A stretch of DNA of 28,214 nt from Rhodocyclaceae bacterium UBA5602 (GTDB lineage: Bacteria; Pseudomonadota; Gammaproteobacteria; Burkholderiales; Rhodocyclaceae): assembly GCA_002424865.1 (NCBI GenBank), contig DILC01000032.1:1-28214 (forward strand), read 5' to 3'. How positions within the stretch are numbered: the stretch's first letter is position 1; each line of letters begins with the position of its first letter. Made by a program: the position numbers and the translations under genes. Below are positions 8,119-15,804 of this stretch, piece by piece. The notes under the pieces were generated by a model. That model searched no databases. It had not been told where the DNA came from and saw only the letters and a program-made list of their open reading frames with translations.

Positions 8119-8520
8119 ATGGCGAAAGACCTGACAAAACTTAAGTTTCTCGTGGTAGACGATTTTTCCACCATGCGAAGAATTGTGCGCAACCTCCTGA
8201 AGGAACTTGGCCACACCGATGCCGAAGAAGCTGAAGATGGCGTCATCGCATTGCAAAAACTCAAAAGCGGTTCATTTGACTTCGTCGTCACTGACTGGAA
8301 CATGCCCAACATGGATGGCTTGACTTTGCTGCAGACCATCCGTGCCGACCCGGCCTTGAAGCACTTGCCTGTCTTGATGATTACTGCGGAAGCCAAGAAA
8401 GAAAACATCATTGCCGCAGCACAAGCCAATGCCTCGGGCTATATCGTCAAACCCTTCACCGCTGCCGTACTGAGCGAAAAACTGGCAAAAATCTACGAAA
8501 AGTTTGGATGGACTGCCTAA
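8119..8520 (+). CDS. cheY: Chemotaxis response regulator CheY
   Basis: This is a single receiver domain of 133 residues with acidic residues in LVVDDFSTMRRIVRNLL, phospho-acceptor Asp in VVTDWNMPNMDGLTLL, Thr in LMITAEA and the conserved Lys in YIVKPF. Similarity to E. coli CheY is evident through FSTMRRIVRNLLKELG and TDWNMPNMDGL. Phospho-CheY binds FliM at the flagellar switch to change rotation. An AGGA ribosome site precedes the start. It sits between the tandem CheV gene and cheZ, which fits flagellar chemotaxis rather than another Che-like pathway. Confidence 0.97.
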   Translation: MAKDLTKLKFLVVDDFSTMRRIVRNLLKELGHTDAEEAEDGVIALQKLKSGSFDFVVTDWNMPNMDGLTLLQTIRADPALKHLPVLMITAEAKKENIIAAAQANASGYIVKPFTAAVLSEKLAKIYEKFGWTA

Positions 8521-8552
8521 CGGCGTTTTTCCCTCAATAAGGAAGTGCATAA

Positions 8553-9419
8553 ATGACAACCGCTAGCCCACAGGATACGGGTAATGATTCAGCCGATCTT
8601 CAAGCTCTGTTCGACAGCCTCACGGACAGCCATACAACTGCCGCATCACCCCCGCCTTTCGATGTAAAAGCCACCACTGAGCCATCATCAAGCACAACCA
8701 GTGACTCGGATGAGCTCCAGGCGCTGTTCGATAGCATTGCAGCAGGCGAAGCTAAATCAACCATCATTGCCGGCACCGGCAAGGGCAACACGCATAGCCC
8801 AACAGACGGTGATGCTGAAAACAGCATGTTCAACCGCTTAGGGCATCTCACACGGCAATTGCATGAGAGCCTGCGCGGACTGGGCGCAGACAAGTGCCTG
8901 GAAGAATCTGCCAGACAAATTCCCGACGTACGCCAGCGGCTCAGCTACATTGCCCAAATGACCGAACAGGCTGCCTCTCGCGTGCTGAACGCAACGGATA
9001 TCGCCATGCCGCTGCAAGACAAAATGCTTGCTGAAACACAAGGGCTCGCCCAACGCTGGGAAAAAGCATTCGCCAATCAACTCTCGGTGGATGAGTTCAA
9101 AGCCTTGGCAACAGATACCCGCACTCATTTTTCCGACACCCCGCAAAAGTTGCAGCAAACCAACGAGCAACTCATGGAAATCATGATGGCGCAAGACTTC
9201 CAGGATTTGACCGGACAAGTCATCAAAAAAGTGGTTGAGCTGGTACAAAACCTGGAAACACAACTGCTCGGCCTGTTGATTGAAGCCATGCCCGAACAAC
9301 GAAAAGCAGAAACATCGGATGGCCTGTTGAACGGCCCGGTGATCAACGCTGAAGGACGCCTGGATGTGGTCACTGATCAGGCACAGGTAGACGATCTGCT
9401 GGAAAGCCTCGGCTTCTAA
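8553..9419 (+). CDS. cheZ: CheY-phosphate phosphatase CheZ with extended N-terminus
   Basis: The product is 288 residues, longer than E. coli CheZ (214) because of about 85 extra N-terminal residues. The catalytic segment MAQDFQDLTGQVIKKVVEL gives predicted catalytic D218 and Q222, equivalent to E. coli D143 and Q147. The C-terminus QVDDLLESLGF (278-288) is the standard CheY-binding peptide. The extension carries two related motifs, DLQALFDSL (15-23) and ELQALFDSI (54-62), in a Ser/Thr/Pro-rich linker. CheZ accelerates dephosphorylation of CheY-P. It is preceded by AAGGAAG and lies 32 bp after cheY and 25 bp before cheA. Confidence 0.96.
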   Translation: MTTASPQDTGNDSADLQALFDSLTDSHTTAASPPPFDVKATTEPSSSTTSDSDELQALFDSIAAGEAKSTIIAGTGKGNTHSPTDGDAENSMFNRLGHLTRQLHESLRGLGADKCLEESARQIPDVRQRLSYIAQMTEQAASRVLNATDIAMPLQDKMLAETQGLAQRWEKAFANQLSVDEFKALATDTRTHFSDTPQKLQQTNEQLMEIMMAQDFQDLTGQVIKKVVELVQNLETQLLGLLIEAMPEQRKAETSDGLLNGPVINAEGRLDVVTDQAQVDDLLESLGF

Positions 9420-9444
9420 ACCCATCAAGCACGGAGAACGGTAC

Positions 9445-11361
9445 ATGAGTAATTTTGAAGGCATGGAAGAGTTATTGAGTGACTTTCTTGTTGAGGCAGG
9501 GGATCTGCTCTCCAAAGTCGACAACCAACTCATCGACCTGGAGAAAAATCCTGCTGACCATCGCCTGCTCAATGAGATATTTCGCGGGTTTCACACCATC
9601 AAAGGCGGCGCAGGCTTCCTGAATGCCGCAGCGCTGGTCACCCTGTGCCATCTCACTGAAAACCTGTTCGACTTGCTGCGCAACAACAAATTAAGCATTG
9701 ACCGTGACATCATGGATGTCATCATGTCAGCGACCGGCGCAGTGCGCACGATGTTCGATACGCTGGAAACCGGGATGCAACCCAACCCGGCCGATCCGCA
9801 CCTGATCCAGAGGCTGGAAACCGCTTTAGCAGGCGAGGGCGGCAAGAAAAACGCGGTAACCCTGTCCCAACCCGCATCCGCCGCATCAACCCCAGCCACG
9901 TCGGCAAATCAAGTCTCACCCGATAAAGAAAACTCCCCCGACTGGCAACAGCTCCTCAATGTCATCACGGATATCAAAATTCCAGAAACGGTGCTGGCCG
10001 ACATGCCAGGAGCCGCTGCGGCAGGCGCCAACCTGGCGGGAAAGACGCCAGAGCAGATTATTCAGGCTGCCGTCGGTCGGCGCGCTTCGGATAAACCCGG
10101 CGCTGAGGCATTGGCTGGCCGTCGCGAAAATGAAAAAACACGCGACAGTTCTATTCGTGTCGATACCTCGCGGCTTGACCAGGTGCTCAATCTTTCAGGC
10201 GAAATCGGCCTGACTAAAAACCGTTTGACCGCCTTGCGGTCCGAAATCCTGAATGGGAGTAGCGACACCAACACCTTGCAAGCCCTGGATCAAGCGGTAA
10301 GCCAGCTTGATTTGCTGGTTTCAGACATGCAGAACGCAGTCATGAAAACCCGCATGCAGCCCATTGGCCGCCTGTTCCAGAAATATCCCCGCATTGCGCG
10401 TGACCTGGCACGGAGCCTGGGCAAGGATGTCGAACTGGTTCTATCCGGTGAAGAAACCGAAATTGATAAAACCATGATTGAAGACCTGTCGGATCCCATC
10501 ATCCATTTGGTCAGAAATGCAGTGGATCATGGCGTTGAAACCATTGAAGACCGTCGTGCGGCAGGCAAGTCCGAAAAGTCACAAGTTCATCTCAAGGCCT
10601 ATCAGGAAGGCGACCATATCGTCATCCTCATCGCGGATGACGGACGAGGCATGCATGCTGAAAGCCTGAGGGCAAAAGCGGTAGAAAAAGGCCTGCTCAC
10701 CGCCGAAGAAGCCAGCACCCTGGATGAACAGCAGAGCTTCAACTTGATTTTTCTGCCGGGATTCTCCACCAAGGACGTTGCTTCTGACGTTTCAGGGCGC
10801 GGTGTCGGCATGGATGTAGTCAAAACCAACATTCAAAAACTCAACGGTAGTATTGAAATCAAATCGACCCCAGGCAAAGGCTCGCAATTCATCATTTCGC
10901 TGCCGCTGACCATGGCCATTTTGCCTGTTTTGCTGGTACAGCTCGGCAAGCAACCCTTTTCCGTACCCTTGTCCATGGTGCGTGAAATCATGCCAATCAA
11001 TATCAATGAAATGCAGGAAGTGGGCGGGTGCGCCACCATGGTTGTGCGGGGCAAGGCCATGCCGGTCTACCCCTTGAGCCATCTGCTCGGCTGGCCTCTG
11101 GAACACTCACCCACCTATGGCATTTTGATGCAAATGGCAGAATCTTCCTTCATCATCGCCGTCGACGGCTTCATGGGACGAGAAGATGCCGTTATCAAAC
11201 CGCTGGACGATTTCCGCCCCAAAGGCGTCGCCGGAGTCACCATCCTGTCCAATGGGCAAATTGTCTTGATCCTGGATATCAAAGAACTCTTTTCGCTCCA
11301 GGGTGAAAAGCGCGGCGTGTCGCGCGCCGCTTTCACTCACCCCAGACTGGCAGCCGCCTGA
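9445..11361 (+). CDS. cheA: Chemotaxis histidine kinase CheA without a recognisable P2 domain
   Basis: The product is 638 residues. The HPt (P1) domain has phospho-acceptor His50 in FRGFHTIKGGAGFL. A linker of about 100 residues (about 132-233), rich in Ala, Ser and Pro, stands where a P2 domain is often found, and I see no P2 fold pattern in it. The P3 dimerisation helices (DSSIRVDTSRLDQVLNLSGE), P4 ATPase (HLVRNAVDHGVE, IADDGRGM, GRGVGMDVVKTNI) and P5 CheW-like domain (LPLTMAILPVLLVQLG to the end) are complete. It phosphorylates CheY and probably the CheV receivers. It is the last gene of the che operon, with GGAGAA before the ATG. Confidence 0.97.
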   Translation: MSNFEGMEELLSDFLVEAGDLLSKVDNQLIDLEKNPADHRLLNEIFRGFHTIKGGAGFLNAAALVTLCHLTENLFDLLRNNKLSIDRDIMDVIMSATGAVRTMFDTLETGMQPNPADPHLIQRLETALAGEGGKKNAVTLSQPASAASTPATSANQVSPDKENSPDWQQLLNVITDIKIPETVLADMPGAAAAGANLAGKTPEQIIQAAVGRRASDKPGAEALAGRRENEKTRDSSIRVDTSRLDQVLNLSGEIGLTKNRLTALRSEILNGSSDTNTLQALDQAVSQLDLLVSDMQNAVMKTRMQPIGRLFQKYPRIARDLARSLGKDVELVLSGEETEIDKTMIEDLSDPIIHLVRNAVDHGVETIEDRRAAGKSEKSQVHLKAYQEGDHIVILIADDGRGMHAESLRAKAVEKGLLTAEEASTLDEQQSFNLIFLPGFSTKDVASDVSGRGVGMDVVKTNIQKLNGSIEIKSTPGKGSQFIISLPLTMAILPVLLVQLGKQPFSVPLSMVREIMPININEMQEVGGCATMVVRGKAMPVYPLSHLLGWPLEHSPTYGILMQMAESSFIIAVDGFMGREDAVIKPLDDFRPKGVAGVTILSNGQIVLILDIKELFSLQGEKRGVSRAAFTHPRLAAA

Positions 11362-11464
11362 AAATCAGAAGCATCTGGACTCAAGGCTGAGAAAATGGAA
11401 AAACAGGGGGTAAGCAGCTCTTTCGCTTGATTTGATTGGTTTATTGCATCACTACAATCAAGCA

Positions 11465-12937
11465 ATGACGAATCCAACCTTAAACGTACGATCCAGCGGC
11501 CCACTCGACAGTCAAACCGACACGCAGTCGCTTGCTGCTGCCTGGTTTTCCCGTTTATTGGCAGCGCCCCACGCCTTGGTTCCCCATAGCGAACCTGTGC
11601 CACAAGATCCGCTAGCAACGCTGGCTGCCTTTGCCATGCTGACCTTGAGCGAAGACCGCACCTTGCTCATCCTCGTTCCCGACGACGACGCCTTGCCAGG
11701 CATTGCCAATAAGCTTTCGCCAGAGATGCGCCCGCTGTGCCTGGTACTCCCGCGCATGGATTTTGTGGCGCAAACGGCGCTGCGGGCAACGCTTTCAATG
11801 CTGAAAAGTCGGCTCTCGCGATACGGCGAAGCAGCGGCCATCGCCCCACCCGCCTGGCTAAGGCAACGCAACCGAATTGCCGCACACGCAGACCTTTGGC
11901 AGGCGTCCCAGGACTGGGCCGATGACAATAACCGCATGCCTATCCCCTTGGCAATCACCGAGCTTTTCCCGGTACGCATTTTGCCAATATCCGCCTATCG
12001 GCAACTCCAACACAAGACAGCCGACATTACCCTGCTCTATGCTTGCGACGCCCCTCCTGAGTTAATCTCGCCTGCAGGCCATATATTGAAGGTGGGCATG
12101 CCTGCCCAAAAGCCGCAGCATGCGCTTGCCATCGACAGTCAAAGGCTGCGCTTAATTCAGGAAAAACAGCTGCTCATCGAGAATATTACAGCGCTCGAAT
12201 CCGAGCTCATCACTGTTCAAACTGAAGTCACCGAATTCACGCACCACTACCATCAGCAAGTAGGCCAGCGCATGGCAAAACTTGAAGCCTTGCAAGCGAG
12301 CCTGGCGCGCAAAAATTCCCCGCATGCAGCACAACCGTCGGCTGCCCGCACCGAAAAGCCTGCGCAGCCGCCGCATGAAAAACAGGCCCGCGACGAACGT
12401 CAAGCTGATTTTTCTTCTTTCGAATCACACCGCGCCACCGGACAAAAGGCCAATGAAGCGGCGAATCCCCAGAAAAAAACCGCACCTGCACAGGACATCA
12501 AGCGCCGTTTTCGACAGCTTGCCCAGCAAATTCATCCCGACCGCGCAACGAGTGACGCTGATCGTGCCTGGCGCACCCAGTTGATGAGCCAAGCCAACCA
12601 CGCCTATAGCCAAAACGATGCACGCGCCCTCTCCGATGTAGCCACCTTGTGGGAAACAAGAAAAGACCACCCATCCCCCATGGCTGCCAATGGGAACATC
12701 CACCCTGCCGATACCACGTATCCAGACGCCGACCTAGCGGCTGAAGTCAGTGGCCTGCGTGCCTACCTGGCAAGGATCGAACGCAATCTGCAACAGATCT
12801 TCAGTACGCGCCTGTATGACCTCTTCATGACCGCCCGGCAAGCAGCCAGGCAAGGGCGTGACCTGCTGCGTGAAATGGCCGAACAACTGGATGAATCCAT
12901 TCGCAAACTACAAGAGCGAGCGCACGCCACTACCTGA
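11465..12937 (+). CDS. J-domain protein of unknown function
   Basis: Start taken at the ATG at 11465 (490 residues); a TTG at 11432 is also possible and neither has a clear ribosome site. The HPD motif (H357-P-D359) lies in DIKRRFRQLAQQIHPDRATS, with following helices (RTQLMSQANHAYSQNDARAL) like helices III-IV of a J domain; helix I is poorly matched. J domains stimulate DnaK ATPase. The first 200 residues look like an alpha/beta domain (TLLILVPDDDALPGIANKL; ADITLLYACDAPPEL) I do not recognise. A coiled coil covers about 220-290, and a second helical segment ends the protein. The gene lies 103 bp after cheA on the same strand. Its stop codon lies in the end of dispersed repeat copy 1. Its link to chemotaxis is untested. 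Confidence 0.8.
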   Translation: MTNPTLNVRSSGPLDSQTDTQSLAAAWFSRLLAAPHALVPHSEPVPQDPLATLAAFAMLTLSEDRTLLILVPDDDALPGIANKLSPEMRPLCLVLPRMDFVAQTALRATLSMLKSRLSRYGEAAAIAPPAWLRQRNRIAAHADLWQASQDWADDNNRMPIPLAITELFPVRILPISAYRQLQHKTADITLLYACDAPPELISPAGHILKVGMPAQKPQHALAIDSQRLRLIQEKQLLIENITALESELITVQTEVTEFTHHYHQQVGQRMAKLEALQASLARKNSPHAAQPSAARTEKPAQPPHEKQARDERQADFSSFESHRATGQKANEAANPQKKTAPAQDIKRRFRQLAQQIHPDRATSDADRAWRTQLMSQANHAYSQNDARALSDVATLWETRKDHPSPMAANGNIHPADTTYPDADLAAEVSGLRAYLARIERNLQQIFSTRLYDLFMTARQAARQGRDLLREMAEQLDESIRKLQERAHATT

Positions 12938-13110
12938 CGCCCATGACAAGTAAATGGGCAAGTAAATGCCGCCCGCTGATGGTGAAACACGCGAAAGGCG
13001 GCATAAAGGCCCGCCCCCGCCCACCCCCCCCCGCACGGGGGAGGCGACTGTCCGGCTCGCTGCGCGAGAAGAGTGGCCCGGCGCCCAATGGCGTTGTTTC
13101 ACGCTAAAAA
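12933..13110 (+). repeat. Dispersed repeat, copy 1
   Basis: This element of about 178 bp is shared with copies at 14327-14524 (inverted) and 21925-22120. It begins ACCTGACGC at the J-domain stop codon and ends at GTTGTTTCACGCTAAAAAA. Inside it is a hairpin of CCCCC-GCAC-GGGGG type (13026-13044) and the strictly shared stretch CCCGGCGCCCAATGGCG. This copy lacks about 24 bp present in the other two (near CATCCGCGAGGCAAATTCCC) and has diverged most. It fills the space between the convergent J-domain and oxidoreductase genes. Confidence 0.9.
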
Positions 13111-13153
13111 ACCCGTTTTGCAGGAGACGCCTTTTAGTCCTTTAACTTTGTAA

Positions 13154-14248
13154 CTAGCCAAACAAACGCTGCACGCCGACTGGCAAGCAGCGATGATATT
13201 GGCTGGGCGCATCCACCTGCGCGCCCAGCACAGCCGCCGCATGCCAGGGCCAGCGCGGGTTCCACAAAAAGCCACGCGCTATGGCCACCATATCGGCCTG
13301 GCCTTTGGCAATAATGTCTTCCGCTTGCTGCGGCTCGGTAATCATGCCCACTGCCATCGTCGGCACACCGGCATCAAGCCGAATGCGCTCGGCAAATGGC
13401 ACCTGAAAGCCTGGCGCCAGTGGCACTTGTTGTTGCGGCAGCTGTGCGCCGGATGATGTATCTATCCAGTCACATCCCAAGCGTTTCAAGGCCTGCGCCA
13501 AAACCACCGATTGTTCAATATCCCATCCGCCCTCGACCCAGTCTGTCGCCGACAGGCGCACGCCTAATGGCTTTTCGGTTGGCCAAACCGCGCGCACGGC
13601 AGCAAATACTTCCAGCGGCAGGCGCATCCTGTTTTCCAGGCTGCCACCATATTCATCTGTGCGCTGATTGGCCAGTGGCGTCAAAAACTGATGCAGCAAA
13701 TAGCCATGTGCCATATGCAGTTCCACCGCATCAAAGCCCGCACGGTCAGCACGCTGTGCGGCAGACACAAATGCAGCCGTGACCCGCGCAATGCCTGCCG
13801 CATCCAACGCTTGCGGTACCTGGTCGCCCGTTTGATGGGGCACCGCGGAAGGCGCAACGGTTACCCAACCGCCCGCCGTCGGCATCAAGGATTTGCCCCC
13901 CAGCCAAGGCACTTGCGAGGACGCCTTGCGCCCCGCATGGCCTAACTGGATGGCCAGCGGCATCTTGGAATACTGCCGTACTTGCCGGATTACCCGAGCC
14001 ATGGCAGCTTCATTCTCGTCCGAGGCCAAGGCAAGACAGCCTGCTGAAATACGCCCGGCCAACTCGACGCCCGTGGCTTCCACAATCAGCATACCCGCAC
14101 CAGACATCGCCAAAGTGCCCAGGTGCATCGCATGCCAATCCGTGGCATTGCCATCCACAGCGGAGTATTGGCACATGGGGCTCACCACGATACGGTTAGG
14201 CAGCGTGACAGAACGCAGGGGAAATGGGGTAAATAATTGGCTGGTCAT
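13154..14248 (-). CDS. NADH:flavin oxidoreductase, Old Yellow Enzyme family (YqjM/NamA type)
   Basis: The product is 364 residues, close to the 338-370 of this family. It is a single FMN-binding TIM barrel. Cys26 and Tyr28 in SPMCQYSA match the redox-tuning Cys26/Tyr28 of Bacillus YqjM. The substrate-binding His pair region is seen in ELHMAHGYLLHQFLTPLANQ, followed by RTDEYGGSLENRMRLPLEV, and the FMN phosphate region in ADMVAIARGFLWNPRW. Such enzymes reduce activated C=C bonds (enals, enones, nitro compounds) with NAD(P)H; the physiological substrate is unknown. The gene stands alone between inverted copies 1 and 2 of the dispersed repeat. Confidence 0.93.
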   Translation of the reverse strand: MTSQLFTPFPLRSVTLPNRIVVSPMCQYSAVDGNATDWHAMHLGTLAMSGAGMLIVEATGVELAGRISAGCLALASDENEAAMARVIRQVRQYSKMPLAIQLGHAGRKASSQVPWLGGKSLMPTAGGWVTVAPSAVPHQTGDQVPQALDAAGIARVTAAFVSAAQRADRAGFDAVELHMAHGYLLHQFLTPLANQRTDEYGGSLENRMRLPLEVFAAVRAVWPTEKPLGVRLSATDWVEGGWDIEQSVVLAQALKRLGCDWIDTSSGAQLPQQQVPLAPGFQVPFAERIRLDAGVPTMAVGMITEPQQAEDIIAKGQADMVAIARGFLWNPRWPWHAAAVLGAQVDAPSQYHRCLPVGVQRLFG

Positions 14249-14326
14249 TTTTAAATGAACGTCAGAAAAAAGAGAAGCCGCATTATGGCAGAACCGGTTT
14301 TATTCGGATTTTGATTGTCAATTGTC

Positions 14327-14524
14327 TAACGTGAAACAACGCCATTGGGCGCCGGGCCACGCCTCTCGCGCAGCGAGCCAGACAGTCGCCTCCCCCGTGC
14401 GGGGGAGGTTGGGCGGGGGCGGGAATTTGCCTCGCGGATGGGAGGGGCGGGCCTTTAGGCTGCATGTCGCCTGTTTCATCATCAGCGGGTGGTATTTGCT
14501 TGCCCATTTACTTGCCATGAGCGC
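14327..14524 (-). repeat. Dispersed repeat, copy 2 (inverted relative to copies 1 and 3)
   Basis: This copy of about 198 bp lies on the minus strand and is nearly identical to copy 3 over most of its length, including the GC hairpin CCTCCCCCGTGCGGGGGAGG (14391-14410) and the GATGATGAAACAGGCGACAT stretch. It contains a 12-bp TAAATGGGCAAG-type duplication shared with copy 1 but absent from copy 3. It accounts for most of the 330-bp gap between the oxidoreductase start and the permease stop; I see no gene in the remainder. Confidence 0.93.
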
Positions 14525-14578
14525 CAGTGCCTCTATCAATACTCGCCGTCTTGCCAGCGCCGACTTTTAACCGCCATG

Positions 14579-15781
14579 TCACTCCTCGCGCAGCGCATCC
14601 ACCGGGTTAAGCCGCATGGCGCGGCGAGCAGGAAGTACGCCCGCCAATAGCCCGATAATCATCGCCAGCACTTCTGCAGCAAGCACAAACAAGACGGGTG
14701 TATGCACTGGCAAGACGGGCAAAAACAAGCGGATCAGTTGCGCCAAACCGATGCCGGACAACAAACCAATCAACCCACCCACGGCGGCCAGCGCAACGGC
14801 TTCGCTTAAAAACAGGCTCATGATGGTGCGTCGCCTGGCGCCCAAGGCCACGAGCAGTCCAATTTCTGCGGTGCGCTCACTGACCGTAATCGTCATCATG
14901 GTGGCGATCCCCACGCCGCCAACAAATAAGGAAATACCACCTAATGCACCCACCGCCATGGTGAGCATATCCAGAATGCTCGACAAACTGGTGAGCATTT
15001 CTTCCTGGCTGATGAGGGTGAAATCCTCTCGCCCATGGCGGGCGGCCATCAAGCGTTTGATCGACGCGTTCACACGGGCAGCGCTCACCCCTTCGGCGAC
15101 GGCCACATCAATTTCATTCAAGCTGCTGCGGTTGAATAATTCAATCGCGCGCGCTGCGGGGATGAAGGCCGTGTCGTCCAGGTCCATGCCTAAAAACTGC
15201 CCTTTGGATTCGAGCACGCCGATCACGCGAAACTGCAAGCCGCCCAGACGCACCCGCGCACCCAGGGCAGATTGCGCACCAAATAATTCATGCTTGAGTT
15301 TGGGCCCCAACACCACCAACGCACGTGCGGCATTGGCGTCTTCCACCGGTAAAAACTGCCCAATGCGCATGCGTCCCTTGAATACCGTGAGCATATCGGG
15401 CCCCACGCCATACACAGTTACGCGCCGTACGCGCCCACCGGCGCTGGCCTCGGCATTGCCAAACACACTGGGGGTGACGGCAATCACGTTCGGCAAGCGA
15501 CGCAACGCTTCGGCGTCTTCCAGCGACAAGGGTTTTGCGCTGCTGGGCAAACCCACACTGGCAGCCCCACCTGTTTTCACCTTCCCGGGATGCACACCGA
15601 TCACGTTGGTGCCGAACTGGGTAAATTCGCCCAGCACGTAGCGGTGTATGCCCTCGCCGATCGAGGTCAATAAAATCACCGCGGCAATGCCAATGGCAAT
15701 GCCCAGCAGGGTTAAGAAACTCCGTAGCCGCTGGGCGAGAACGGTGCGGAAAGCAAGCTTGATGGCGTCGATGAAGAGCAT
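14579..15781 (-). CDS. MacB-like ABC transporter permease (second permease)
   Basis: The product is 400 residues. It has an N-terminal membrane helix (RLRSFLTLLGIAIGIAAVIL), a large periplasmic MacB_PCD domain (about 50-250), then three C-terminal helices of the FtsX fold (LGGISLFVGGVGIATMMTI; EAVALAAVGGLIGLLSGIGL; TPVLFVLAAEVLAMIIGLLA) and the end motif LPARRAMRLNPVDALREE. MacB-type permeases work by mechanotransmission, moving periplasmic substrates toward an outer-membrane channel. It is the last of four genes (membrane fusion protein, ATPase, permease, permease), 23 bp after the other permease, with which it probably forms a heterodimer. No outer-membrane TolC-like gene is in the window. 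Confidence 0.93.
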   Translation of the reverse strand: MLFIDAIKLAFRTVLAQRLRSFLTLLGIAIGIAAVILLTSIGEGIHRYVLGEFTQFGTNVIGVHPGKVKTGGAASVGLPSSAKPLSLEDAEALRRLPNVIAVTPSVFGNAEASAGGRVRRVTVYGVGPDMLTVFKGRMRIGQFLPVEDANAARALVVLGPKLKHELFGAQSALGARVRLGGLQFRVIGVLESKGQFLGMDLDDTAFIPAARAIELFNRSSLNEIDVAVAEGVSAARVNASIKRLMAARHGREDFTLISQEEMLTSLSSILDMLTMAVGALGGISLFVGGVGIATMMTITVSERTAEIGLLVALGARRRTIMSLFLSEAVALAAVGGLIGLLSGIGLAQLIRLFLPVLPVHTPVLFVLAAEVLAMIIGLLAGVLPARRAMRLNPVDALREE

Positions 15782-15804
15782 CGCGGGTAAGGAAGGCTGT
15801 TACT

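Noticed and set aside
13193..14258. Long plus-strand ORFs across the OYE gene, and similar shadows over rarA, cheA, the permeases and etfA
   Set aside because: They are antisense or shifted shadows of well-conserved genes, driven by GC-rich codon bias.
14283..14570. ORFs of 73-82 codons with conserved-looking peptides in the repeat regions (also at 21596-22282 and 12908-13102)
   Set aside because: Their protein similarity to each other comes only from the repeated DNA; the same peptides recur in both orientations, and none has a good ribosome site.
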